A DNA stretch of 44,736 nt from a virus. Shown here one piece after another: positions 26,231 to 33,280 of this stretch (position 1 is the first letter of the stretch; every line of letters begins with the position of its first letter). Location: positions 1 through 44,736 of the IMG/VR virus record IMGVR_UViG_3300009537_000036; one strand, given 5' to 3'. A program made the translations under genes and the position numbers. The notes beneath the pieces are model-generated. The model saw nothing but the letters and a program-made list of their open reading frames with translations. It made no database searches and had not been told where the DNA came from.

Positions 26231-26796
26231 TGCCATACTATCCACCACCCCCAATACCTGCACCGATACGCTGGTCTAATCTGTTGCACATGGTGTCACC
26301 AGAGTATCTTAGAGCCCTATCCGATGAAGGGTCTTACTACCTGGCATCTACCCCGGTGAGAATGGAAGACATAGGTAAGGGACATAATGCATCATATTCG
26401 CCCGGCGGGAAAGACCTACGCGGTCGTGGCTCAGTGCGGGTCTCGCCTAATCAGAAGAGAGTTCCATCCCACTTAGGACTGCATGAGGGTATCCATGCAT
26501 GGGATTTCCGGTCTGGCGGAAGTTGGCTGGAAAACCAATCGAGGTCACAGTTGGCATCTTCTGTTCTTGCCAACCTTCCACTAGCCGCCAAGCGCCAACT
26601 GTACCACAGGTACTATGTGGATGGGCAAATGTCACCACTGCCCGGTCTGCAAAGGTTTCCAGAGGTGGAGATGTTCGCCACTGGCGGAATGTATGGGCCG
26701 GAAGGTATACCCGTGGGCATGGAAGATCTGTATAGGGGATTCTATACAGACAAAGCACTGCAACGTGCAATCTGGAATAGGACACATGGAAGATAA
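26230..26796 (+). CDS. HExxH metallopeptidase-like protein in fibre cassette
   Basis: This 188-residue protein has a zincin motif HEGIH at residues 85-89 within HLGLHEGIHAWDF, and a downstream FPEVEMFATGG segment (Glu145/Glu147) that could supply the third zinc ligand, as in gluzincin-type domains. The N-terminus is Pro/Tyr-rich with no signal peptide or membrane segment. Sitting between a fibre gene and another structural gene and coupled by TAATG, it may be a virion-borne peptidase that trims virion or host surface proteins. Activity is not proven; short HExxH matches can be chance, but the helix context and second Glu support it. Confidence 0.6.
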   Translation: MPYYPPPPIPAPIRWSNLLHMVSPEYLRALSDEGSYYLASTPVRMEDIGKGHNASYSPGGKDLRGRGSVRVSPNQKRVPSHLGLHEGIHAWDFRSGGSWLENQSRSQLASSVLANLPLAAKRQLYHRYYVDGQMSPLPGLQRFPEVEMFATGGMYGPEGIPVGMEDLYRGFYTDKALQRAIWNRTHGR

Positions 26797-26805
26797 GGAG
26801 AAAAC

Positions 26806-27468
26806 ATGCAAGCAGAAATTCAGCTAAAGGGCTCCGCAACAATGCAGATAACCCGCAATGGATGGGTGGTGTCACAGAGGCGCAGAGCCCCATTCTACTG
26901 GGTACTAATGCAGGGTTGGGAGTTCCTACGAGCGTACATCTGGGGGCACATTCAGACTGCAGCTGCTGCCGCGGCTAATGGGCTCTTTGGAGTGGTGACT
27001 ATTACATCCGATACGAGAGTGCAGAGGTTTGACCACCGCACTGGAACCATTTGGGACTATGGAGTTACCAGCAGACGGGTGGTGACCGATGCCTTTGTTG
27101 CATACATCGTAGATGCATTGGATACCGCACAGTCGTTGTTTGATGACTTCGACTACGGCGGGTTCGGCACTGGATCTACTGCCGAGGCGGCGGCTCAGAC
27201 AGCCCTAGTCACAGAGCTCACAACCGAATATGCATCAGACAACGTGCGTCCAACAGGCACCATCTCACAGCCTGCGGCCAATCAGTACCGCATGACAGTG
27301 ACGCTGGCCCCAGATGGATCTTGCACGGTCGCAGAGTTCTCCCCATTCAACCAAGCGGCCACTGGAGGCGGCACTATGATGGATCGAAGCCTCACTGGAT
27401 CACAAGCCTTGGTGAGTGGCGACACATTGGTTGTCGTGTACACACTGACCTTTACATCTGGCGGATAA
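26806..27468 (+). CDS. Conserved phage tail/appendage protein
   Basis: This 220-residue protein starts after an AGGAG site. The N-terminal 60 residues have an aromatic helix (RAPFYWVLMQGWEFLRAYIWG); the rest is the beta-rich family I recognise from many phages by DYGGFGTGSTAEAAAQTALV, TELTTEYASDNVRPTGT, MTVTLAPDG, AEFSPFNQAATGG and a final GDTLVVVYTLTFTSGG. Proteins of this family sit with fibre and receptor-binding genes. The biochemical role is not known. Confidence 0.75.
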   Translation: MQAEIQLKGSATMQITRNGWVVSQRRRAPFYWVLMQGWEFLRAYIWGHIQTAAAAAANGLFGVVTITSDTRVQRFDHRTGTIWDYGVTSRRVVTDAFVAYIVDALDTAQSLFDDFDYGGFGTGSTAEAAAQTALVTELTTEYASDNVRPTGTISQPAANQYRMTVTLAPDGSCTVAEFSPFNQAATGGGTMMDRSLTGSQALVSGDTLVVVYTLTFTSGG

Positions 27469-27470
27469 GT

Positions 27471-28442
27471 ATGCCGACCTGGGATGCCACAGCTGACATG
27501 GAGGAGGGCAACCTCTCGGACTTCGATGGAGGGACCGCTGGTGGTGTTTCTGCCACAGCTGCATCGAAGTTCAATGGCAGCTATGGCATGTCTACTGTCT
27601 TGTCATCTGACGATGCCTATGGCGTCCAATCAGCGGCAGTTGTATCTGAGACCAAGGTTATCCATGAGTTCTACTTTGATCCAAACTCATGGGGCACAAG
27701 TACCGGACAGACCTTTACTATGGACCTGATATATAATGGGGGCTCGGCATATGTTTGCGCTGCGGCACAGTGCAGAAAAGACGCTGGGGGACTGTACAGT
27801 GTACGTGTTCTTGGATATAATGATGCTGGATCTTCGACCGCTGGATCATGGTACTCCATATCTGACAACTGGCACATCCTTCGCGTCTTATTTAGAAGGG
27901 CGACTGGAGCAGGACAGAACAATGGAGTAGCCTATTTGTATGAGGGCTATGCTGTTGCTTCCTCGGTAACTGGATTGGATAGCGATACTCGTCAGGCAGA
28001 GGAAGTGTATACTGGAGCTTTTACTGGTGGTGTTGCACTGAGTGGAACAGTGTACTATGATGATGTAAAAGTGGCAGATGAGTCAGAACACACGGCAGTT
28101 TTCTATGGGGCAGCCTCCTCTATAGTTGGTGGCTACACTAAGGCAGCGACCAAATACTTCACAGGCGGACTCTCGTCCATAGTGGGGACCTTCACCAAGG
28201 AAGCGACGAAGTACTTTACTGGAGATATCTCGTCCATCGTGGGCTCGATACTATACTATAAATACGTTGAACTGACTGGAGCCATATCATCCATCACTGG
28301 GTCCATTCAAGTTACCTTTTCTAGAATTATGGCCCGTATCATTGCAACCTTGGCCCCAGCTATGGCCATCGCAGGCATAACGGCCCCCGCTGCGGACGTA
28401 TCTGGGGAGACGGCACCAGAGGGGGCAGTAGAGGAATCTTAA
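27471..28442 (+). CDS. LamG-like beta-sandwich protein with C-terminal SSIVG repeats
   Basis: The start is ATG at 27471, three bases after the upstream stop; an in-frame extension farther upstream only overlaps the previous gene. Residues 1-205 look like a concanavalin/LamG-type carbohydrate-binding sandwich (KFNGSYGMST, VIHEFYFDPNSWG, GSWYSISDNWHILRVLF, SGTVYYDDVKVAD). The C-terminal region (about 210-275) has tandem units SSIVG-x-x-TK-x-ATKYFTG-x, four copies with the last two diverged, then an Ala-rich hydrophobic tail. It is likely a host-binding appendage; glycan binding is inferred from fold-like features only. The stop overlaps the next start (TAATG). Confidence 0.7.
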   Translation: MPTWDATADMEEGNLSDFDGGTAGGVSATAASKFNGSYGMSTVLSSDDAYGVQSAAVVSETKVIHEFYFDPNSWGTSTGQTFTMDLIYNGGSAYVCAAAQCRKDAGGLYSVRVLGYNDAGSSTAGSWYSISDNWHILRVLFRRATGAGQNNGVAYLYEGYAVASSVTGLDSDTRQAEEVYTGAFTGGVALSGTVYYDDVKVADESEHTAVFYGAASSIVGGYTKAATKYFTGGLSSIVGTFTKEATKYFTGDISSIVGSILYYKYVELTGAISSITGSIQVTFSRIMARIIATLAPAMAIAGITAPAADVSGETAPEGAVEES

Positions 28443-28789
28443 TGGCGACACTTAACATACTTGAAGGCGTTGTTGCAATGGAATTTGGGGAGACTATCAC
28501 TCTTACCATAGTGGACAAGAGTGGTAAGGCTATTGATATCTCCAGCTACGACGGCACCAAGGAAGTTACCTTCCGACACAAAGACGGACAGACCACAGTC
28601 ACAAGAACCCTGTCCTTTCTAACAGATGGATCGGACGGCAAGGTCACATTCTCTTTTGCATCCGGGAACATTGTTAAGGCTGGTGAATGGAGGGGCCAGG
28701 TGAAGCTGCGGAACGCTGGAGAGACTATCATCTCCTTTTCCAAGACCTTCACTATGATAGTGGAGCCCAACATCTGGGCATCAACCTAA
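28442..28789 (+). CDS. Small baseplate/appendage Ig-like protein (BppU-like)
   Basis: This 115-residue beta protein has a BppU-like pattern: an EFGETITLTIVDKSGKAIDI strand pair, ISSYDGTKEVTFR, a DGKVTFSF strand, and WRGQVKLRNAGETIISFS. Related small Ig-like domains bind appendages to phage tails. No enzymatic motif or signal peptide is present. It is coupled to the LamG-like gene by TAATG. Confidence 0.65.
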   Translation: MATLNILEGVVAMEFGETITLTIVDKSGKAIDISSYDGTKEVTFRHKDGQTTVTRTLSFLTDGSDGKVTFSFASGNIVKAGEWRGQVKLRNAGETIISFSKTFTMIVEPNIWAST

Positions 28790-28799
28790 AGGAGTAACA

Positions 28800-28991
28800 G
28801 TGCTTACAGACGAAGAAATCAAGTTCATCATGGTTGTGCTCAGCAGGGGCAGGTATGGCGGCACGCCACAAGAGATGGCGGACTACCTTGCCATGTACTC
28901 CCAAGTGATGAACAAGCTGGACAGTATGCTGAAGTCTCCAATCCCGCCGGACGAAGTGGAGCAATCAGAGTTTCCATGGAGTGAAGGCTAA
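28800..28991 (+). CDS. Small helical protein upstream of lysin, unknown
   Basis: This 63-residue protein uses a GTG start behind an AAGGAG site (28789-28794). It is helical and amphipathic with a basic segment (LSRGRYGG) and an acidic C-terminus (PDEVEQSEFPWSEG). The stop overlaps the lysin start (TAATG), so it belongs to the lysis operon by position. I assign no function. Confidence 0.55.
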   Translation: MLTDEEIKFIMVVLSRGRYGGTPQEMADYLAMYSQVMNKLDSMLKSPIPPDEVEQSEFPWSEG

Positions 28992-29692
28992 TGGTTATCA
29001 TCCCAGATGTAAGTCATTGGCAGGGCAGCATCTCCTGGGGCCAGATGGTTGCAGCGGGAGCGAAGGGCGTTATCGTGCGGGCTGGATCCATCACTGACGC
29101 TACTGGCGAATTGTACACGGACTACAAGTGGGAAGTCAACAGCATCGAAGCCCCTAAGCACTTGCCCATGGGTGCGTATTGGTACTTCCGCCCCAAATAT
29201 AGCGGGCTCGCACAGGCAGAGTACCTCTACAACCTTGTCAAGAAAGCTGACATCAAGCTCAAAGTGTACATTGATGTAGAGACAAGCGGTGTCAGCCAGA
29301 CTGTGGCACGTACCAGGATCAAAGCGTTCTTGGACTACTTGGAGAACAAACTTGGATACAAGCCTGGGATCTACACGTCAGCGAGCAAGTGGAATGTGAT
29401 CGTGGGGAATGTGAGTTGGGCTAGGGAATACGACCTGTGGGATGCACACTACACAGTGACGCAGATCAAGCCTTACATTCCATGGGGATGGTCAGACTAT
29501 GTTTTGTGGCAGTACACAGCGAAGGGACCCGGTGCTACTTATGGCGTGTCGAGCGCATCCATTGATCTAAATAGGTTCAACGGTTCTGAGGACGACTTCC
29601 GCCGACACTTTGGTCTAGGTCATGCGGCAACGATAGAAGAGCGCATCGAAAATCTAGAGAAATGGGCCAGGACTTTGGGCTATGGCGGATAA
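28991..29692 (+). CDS. Endolysin, glycoside hydrolase family 25 muramidase
   Basis: This 233-residue protein fits GH25 lysozymes, which cut the beta-1,4 bond between N-acetylmuramic acid and N-acetylglucosamine in peptidoglycan. It has the opening IPDVSHWQG with catalytic-site Asp6, GVIVRAG, GAYWYFRP, and YIDVET with the Asp95-x-Glu97 pair, then PGIYTSASKWN and a YVLWQYTAKGPG closing strand. No signal peptide is seen, so release needs a holin. The short C-terminus (about 215-233) is a charged helix rather than a recognisable wall-binding repeat. The next gene is probably its holin partner. Confidence 0.92.
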   Translation: MVIIPDVSHWQGSISWGQMVAAGAKGVIVRAGSITDATGELYTDYKWEVNSIEAPKHLPMGAYWYFRPKYSGLAQAEYLYNLVKKADIKLKVYIDVETSGVSQTVARTRIKAFLDYLENKLGYKPGIYTSASKWNVIVGNVSWAREYDLWDAHYTVTQIKPYIPWGWSDYVLWQYTAKGPGATYGVSSASIDLNRFNGSEDDFRRHFGLGHAATIEERIENLEKWARTLGYGG

Positions 29693-29695
29693 TGA

Positions 29696-29998
29696 ATGAA
29701 ACAGGTTGAGAGTGACAGACTGGAACGGATTGAGCATAAGCTCGATGACTTCATCGAAGCCAACCACCTTGTGATGTTTGGTGACGCCAAGGTAAATGGC
29801 GACCGAGGTCTGATAGGAAATGTCCGGGACTTGAAAGAGTACATGACTAAGTACCCATCAGTGCGCTGGTACTTGGCACATAAGCCCAGGGAGTTCTGGA
29901 CAACAGTTGCAGGTATCTTTGCGTTGAGTGCCAGTATCTTTATCAAAGAGAGTCGGGAGTTCTGGACTGAGATATTCAGAAAATGGTTAGGGTTGTAA
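29696..29998 (+). CDS. Holin-like protein with coiled coil and one membrane segment
   Basis: This 100-residue protein has a charged N-terminal helix (LERIEHKLDDFIEAN), a GDRGLIGNVRDLKEYM segment and one C-terminal hydrophobic span (FWTTVAGIFALSASIFI, about 67-84) flanked by charges. Proteins with this layout follow phage lysins and are commonly regarded as holins or holin partners. It begins four bases after the lysin stop and overlaps the next membrane protein by 16 bases. Pore formation is inferred from context. Confidence 0.6.
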   Translation: MKQVESDRLERIEHKLDDFIEANHLVMFGDAKVNGDRGLIGNVRDLKEYMTKYPSVRWYLAHKPREFWTTVAGIFALSASIFIKESREFWTEIFRKWLGL

Positions 29999-30171
29999 AG
30001 TTCTCAGTTGCTGTGTCGGCGCTTGTGGTAGGTGTGTGGCTATCATTTCTATTCCACTACATCGCCCACACGTTTGCGTGCCATCCAGCACTCGATTGGC
30101 CACTATCTATCTTCGTGGCATCCATCTTAGCTGGGATGTTGTACTCCAAACTTCGTGGGCGAGGAGCTTAA
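29983..30171 (+). CDS. Two-span small membrane protein, holin candidate
   Basis: This 62-residue protein has two hydrophobic spans (VAVSALVVGVWLSFLFHYIA and LSIFVASILAGMLY) and a positively charged tail (SKLRGRGA), a class II-like holin layout. It overlaps the upstream holin-like gene by 16 bases, so the two could act as holin and antiholin. It is the last plus-strand gene, and its TAA lies one base from the stop of the converging exonuclease gene. Confidence 0.55.
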   Translation: MVRVVKFSVAVSALVVGVWLSFLFHYIAHTFACHPALDWPLSIFVASILAGMLYSKLRGRGA

Positions 30172-30174
30172 GCT
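30165..30174. other. Palindrome spanning both convergent stop codons
   Basis: AGCTTAAGCT at 30165-30174 is a perfect 10-bp palindrome. It contains the plus-strand TAA (30169-30171) and most of the minus-strand TAG (30173-30175). There is no room for a classic terminator between the two arms here. Confidence 0.5.
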
Positions 30175-30889
30175 ACATACTGCGTCTCATCCACTTGGCA
30201 TACGGACCTATGGCAATAAGCAGATCCTGCGTGATATGAAGATCAGCTATGCAGTGGTCGTAGATGTGCCGCAACGCCTCCGGGTTTCCACGCCGAGCCC
30301 TGTTCCAAACCTCCACCTCGTAATGGTCCTTCGGAGAAATCTCCAAGAACTCTGAGATAGTACCTAGCCGCTTGTTGGTAGTACGAAGCTGGCGTCTGGC
30401 CTGATGGTATAGGTCGATGTGCAGTTTCTCCCCGTAGCCGGGGAACCACATTCCATGTTTGAGAGTCCTTGATCGCAAGAAAGGAATGTCGAAGCGGTCC
30501 CCGTTGAATGTCACAGCTACGTCAATATGCTTCTTGATGGCATCCATACAGGATTTTAGAACTCGACGGTCCGGTTCCAGGGTGTCGCTCATGATTTCCC
30601 TGCGAGTGATGCTGTCTCCATAGATTGTACCATCTGTCAGGAGCAGCCCCCAACTCAGCATGAACCCTACGTTTGCTTTTAGGTCAGTCGTCTCAATGTC
30701 CAAGAAGCCTGTCCTAACATGATCGAGCCAGTGCTCCTGACGCGTGGCCTTGAGACGATAGAGTGCATTGTCAACTGCCTTCCATGGCAGGTCCATCTTC
30801 TTGGCCAGCTGTTTGGTTGACCACCCTGGGTGTTCCATGTGCATATCCCAGAGCCTGTTCTCCAAACCATTTGTCCAATTGATAGTCAA
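30173..30889 (-). CDS. HTH-fused DnaQ-like 3'-5' exonuclease
   Basis: This 238-residue protein uses a TTG start behind GGAGG (six bases away). Residues 10-50 form a helix-turn-helix-like segment (STKQLAKKMDLPWKAVDNAL). The rest is an RNase H-fold DEDD exonuclease: ExoI GFLDIETT (Asp64, Glu66), ExoII TFNGDRFDIPF (Asn129, Asp134) and ExoIII YDHCIADLHIT with His212-x3-Asp216, where DEDDy enzymes carry Tyr-x3-Asp. It resembles YprB-type exonucleases. It would act on DNA or RNA ends during replication, repair or host DNA breakdown. DNA polymerase A downstream in this arm has its own proofreading domain, so this is a second exonuclease. Confidence 0.8.
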   Translation of the reverse strand: MTINWTNGLENRLWDMHMEHPGWSTKQLAKKMDLPWKAVDNALYRLKATRQEHWLDHVRTGFLDIETTDLKANVGFMLSWGLLLTDGTIYGDSITRREIMSDTLEPDRRVLKSCMDAIKKHIDVAVTFNGDRFDIPFLRSRTLKHGMWFPGYGEKLHIDLYHQARRQLRTTNKRLGTISEFLEISPKDHYEVEVWNRARRGNPEALRHIYDHCIADLHITQDLLIAIGPYAKWMRRSM

Positions 30890-30906
30890 GCGTTCCTCCC
30901 TCTAAT

Positions 30907-30947
30907 GAATGAGAACCAGAGATCGTAGACTTCTCTGGTTCTCATTC
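30907..30947. terminator. 16-bp perfect inverted repeat, candidate bidirectional terminator
   Basis: GAATGAGAACCAGAGA (30907-30922) pairs perfectly with 30932-30947 around a 9-base loop. It fills most of the gap between the exonuclease and holin-like genes. There is no clear T-tract on either strand. It could stop late transcripts that run into the early arm, or separate expression of the two early genes. Confidence 0.6.
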
Positions 30948-30962
30948 TGGGTCGAGCTTATC

Positions 30963-31271
30963 TCACTCTTCCAGGTCGGAAATAGTAAGCTTGGCGGCAA
31001 GGTTCTGGACGGCAGGCTTGAGACCATACACGTAACCAAGAACAGCAGCCATGGTCCCCGCAATCGCCTTGAGAGCTTCAGCGATGAACGGAGCGGATGG
31101 AGGATAAGCCGCCTGGACAGCGTACAGGGCCAGGAAGACAAACCCAACACCCCATGGTAGGTACGCAACGTTCTCATCATTCACAAAGGGCAGCTGCTTT
31201 AGAGCCTGCACAGCCAGAATGATGAAGCCGCCTAGCGACACCCCACCAACAACCAAATCCGTGATCTCCAT
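30963..31271 (-). CDS. Holin-like three-span membrane protein on the early strand
   Basis: The start is set at 31271, where AAAGGAGG lies five to six bases upstream; a longer in-frame start at 31298 lacks such a site. The 102-residue product has three hydrophobic spans (VGGVSLGGFIILAVQAL, LPWGVGFVFLALYAVQAA, AIAGTMAAVLGYVYGL) and a charged C-terminus (KLTISDLEE), very like known phage holins. It lies opposite to the lysis cassette rather than in it. A TTGACA/TAGGAT promoter directly precedes it, so it may be expressed apart from the late genes. Alternatives are a membrane-takeover or exclusion protein. Confidence 0.65.
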   Translation of the reverse strand: MEITDLVVGGVSLGGFIILAVQALKQLPFVNDENVAYLPWGVGFVFLALYAVQAAYPPSAPFIAEALKAIAGTMAAVLGYVYGLKPAVQNLAAKLTISDLEE

Positions 31272-31296
31272 CTTTTCCTCCTTTAAAGGATACCCC

Positions 31297-31326
31297 ATCC
31301 TACCACGGCAGGAATGGGTTTGTCAA
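31297..31326 (-). promoter_or_regulatory. Sigma-70-like promoter for holin-like gene
   Basis: On the minus strand TTGACA (31321-31326, perfect), an 18-base spacer and TAGGAT (31297-31302) precede the start codon at 31271 and its AAAGGAGG site. Predicted transcription starts near 31290. Confidence 0.55.
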
Positions 31327-31331
31327 CACGA

Positions 31332-31344
31332 AGTTATGTCAAGT
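31332..31344 (-). promoter_or_regulatory. Recurrent ACTTGACATAACT element
   Basis: This 13-base element (minus strand) is identical to 15067-15079 on the plus strand. It overlaps the end of the RuvC-like gene and lies just upstream of the promoter at 31297-31326. A copy of its TTGACATAA core also lies at 43995-44003. It may be a transcription-factor site or an additional -35 element. Confidence 0.4.
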
Positions 31345-31891
31345 AAGCCGATGCCAGGGCACAGCCCACAGCATCTGCAGCATTGTGGTTGAGCGTGGGC
31401 CAGAGCTCAAACCCTGTCACCTTAGCAGATCCAAACGCCTGCTTACGCACAGACGCCGGAGGCACAATGACGGCATCCATGCCAGCATGGAGCAACCCCA
31501 AGTAGAAGCCGAACCGCACCTCGGCCAGCCCTACCTGACCGTATCCTGCACGATAGGCCGCCCCTTCAACTACAGCAGGGGTCTCGCCCATATGCTGCTC
31601 ACACAGGTAAGCCCTGGCGATGGTGTAGGCAGTGGTGCCGTACATATACAGCTCCGCCCGCTTCTCCATCTTCCCCCACCACACTAAGAGGTGCCCGTCC
31701 TTGATAACAGCGGCACCATAGTTGCGGCCTGGATCTATACCAAGACCGTACATTCCCCGGAACATGGTATGCTCTGCCTCCAGCCGCTTCATCTTACCAA
31801 CACGGCTATCGTAGTCTGGAAGCTTAATCCACTTCAGAGCGGATAGTTCATTCAGTTCCAGCAACGGTAGCCTTGAGCTCCTCGTCTTCAT
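31334..31891 (-). CDS. RuvC-like Holliday junction resolvase
   Basis: This 185-residue protein has the RNase H-fold resolvase motifs: GLGIDPGRNYGAAVI (Asp53), AVVEGAAY (Glu109) and NHNAADAVGCALA (His169, Asp173), in the RuvC order. It would cut branched DNA before packaging. The start at 31891 overlaps the preceding gene by 44 bases but has a good GGAGG six bases upstream, which gives an extra basic N-terminal region of about 45 residues before the first catalytic strand. Confidence 0.85.
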   Translation of the reverse strand: MKTRSSRLPLLELNELSALKWIKLPDYDSRVGKMKRLEAEHTMFRGMYGLGIDPGRNYGAAVIKDGHLLVWWGKMEKRAELYMYGTTAYTIARAYLCEQHMGETPAVVEGAAYRAGYGQVGLAEVRFGFYLGLLHAGMDAVIVPPASVRKQAFGSAKVTGFELWPTLNHNAADAVGCALASAYLT

Positions 31892-32300
31892 CTTCTGCCT
31901 CCAGTTGGAGTAGTGCGGACAGAAGGCGAGCCTGAGACTTGGTAATGCTCAGCTGGTCCGCGAGATCAATCATCTTGCTCTGCGCGGCGAAGAACCCCTC
32001 TTGTAGATTCCAGAACTTGACAAGGGCGGTGCGGAACTCTTCATTGTTCTCTAGTTCCTGGTCCAAGAGCATCTTCGTCCACTCCTGGTTAGTGCGCCCT
32101 GTCTTGGGATCCGGCTGATTGACGTTCGGCAGCTCGGACAGTTCAATGGTGAGACGACGAGTGACACCGGCAAACTCTTCCTTGCCCCTCTCGAAAGTAA
32201 TCCTTAACTTCATCTCCTCATTGCGAGCCTTCTGTAGCTGCTGACCTAGTTCGGTCTGCATCTTCATCAGTTCCTTGGCCTGTCGTCTGAATGTAGTCAC
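31848..32300 (-). CDS. Coiled-coil protein in recombination cluster
   Basis: This 150-residue protein starts with GTG in a GTGA overlap with the RecA-like gene, behind GGAGGAAC. It has charged coiled coils at about 5-55 and 95-140, a Pro/Asn-rich break (SELPNVNQPDPKTGRTNQEW), and an acidic tail (EAEDEDEELKA). No enzyme motif is visible. Its tight coupling to a RecA-like ATPase and a RuvC-like resolvase suggests an accessory role in recombination or DNA end protection (Gam-like proteins are also coiled coils), but I cannot assign it. Confidence 0.65.
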   Translation of the reverse strand: MTTFRRQAKELMKMQTELGQQLQKARNEEMKLRITFERGKEEFAGVTRRLTIELSELPNVNQPDPKTGRTNQEWTKMLLDQELENNEEFRTALVKFWNLQEGFFAAQSKMIDLADQLSITKSQARLLSALLQLEAEDEDEELKATVAGTE

Positions 32301-33280
32301 TCTGTTCCTCCTGGCGGGTCTTCCCGCTCTGCTAGTAGTTCTCCGAAGACACTCAACCGACTGGTGTCCCCGGACATGGCGGACTCCAACAAGTCACCGA
32401 TCCTGCCAACTGACTTCCATTCCCCACGATACAGGGCCTTGACATATGACTCGCGCTTGGCCAGCCCTATCAGGAAGCAGTCGTACATGGCTGTGACTTC
32501 TGGGCTCAATCCAATACCAGGAAGGGTGGCAAAGATAGCCTTGCGAGTCTTATTCGTGCCACCATACCTGAGCTTCTCCACCGACACCTCGGAGACAAGG
32601 ACACCAAGCTCTTTCTCCTTCTCCTCCCTTTGAGCCAGATGGATCATCAGGCGGACAGATGCAGCATACTTGAGTGCCTTACCTCCAGGTGTGTCGTGAC
32701 CACGGCCCCCGATAATAGGGTTGACGTGGTTTACTACGAACATGGCTTTGGGTCTCTCCGTCACCCGCAACCATGTGCTTACTCGCCTTGCCATTCTAGT
32801 AACGGCCAGTGCCCTGCGTCCGACGAAGGATTCCTCAAGGTCCCCTTCCCGCTCTAGAACAGGCTGCATCATCCCCACGCTGTCAATAACGGCGGCATTA
32901 ACCTTATCATCCTTCAGAGCATCGACAGCCTCTTGCATCATGCTCTCGTGAGTTCGTACCTTGTCCTTCTTCTTTGTATCCTTAAAGCCCACGATTCTCA
33001 GTGTACCATCGAAGCCAGCATTCATGGCACAGCTCATGAGATATGGACCATCCATAGTCCCCTCAAGATCAGCCAGTACAACCTCTCCGGTCGATGCTAC
33101 TTTGGATGACAGATAGTAGCAGAGAGTAGACTTGCCAACACCGGGGTGTCCATACACCTCATACAAGGAGCGCAATGGTCCTCCCCACTCACCATTGAAT
33201 CCAATAGCACGATCCAATCCATACAGGCCAGTTGGAAATCTGGAGAGGATGGGGATGTCTCCCTCGATTAGTGTTGTCAC
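32297..33280 (-). CDS. RecA/RadA-like recombinase ATPase
   Basis: This 327-residue protein has a RecA-fold core: FPTGLYGLDRAIG, Walker A GHPGVGKST (44-52), an ADLEGTMD segment, Walker B-like NAAVIDSVG, and KAMFVVNHVNPIIGG with GHDTPGGKALKYAASVRL, which matches the RecA loop-2 region. It would form filaments on single-stranded DNA for strand exchange or serve as UvsX-type recombinase. The start is GTG right after the upstream stop (TAAGTG). It is in one cluster with a coiled-coil protein and a resolvase. Confidence 0.85.
   Translation of the reverse strand: MTTLIEGDIPILSRFPTGLYGLDRAIGFNGEWGGPLRSLYEVYGHPGVGKSTLCYYLSSKVASTGEVVLADLEGTMDGPYLMSCAMNAGFDGTLRIVGFKDTKKKDKVRTHESMMQEAVDALKDDKVNAAVIDSVGMMQPVLEREGDLEESFVGRRALAVTRMARRVSTWLRVTERPKAMFVVNHVNPIIGGRGHDTPGGKALKYAASVRLMIHLAQREEKEKELGVLVSEVSVEKLRYGGTNKTRKAIFATLPGIGLSPEVTAMYDCFLIGLAKRESYVKALYRGEWKSVGRIGDLLESAMSGDTSRLSVFGELLAEREDPPGGTE

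Noticed and set aside
27321-27470. N-terminal extension of the LamG-like gene
   Set aside because: The extension overlaps the end of the upstream gene and reads as out-of-frame sequence; ATG 27471 right after the upstream stop is the natural start.
30902-30960. CRISPR-like or tRNA-like element at the 16-bp inverted repeat
   Set aside because: There is only one copy and no spacer pattern, and it does not fold into a cloverleaf; a simple hairpin explains it.
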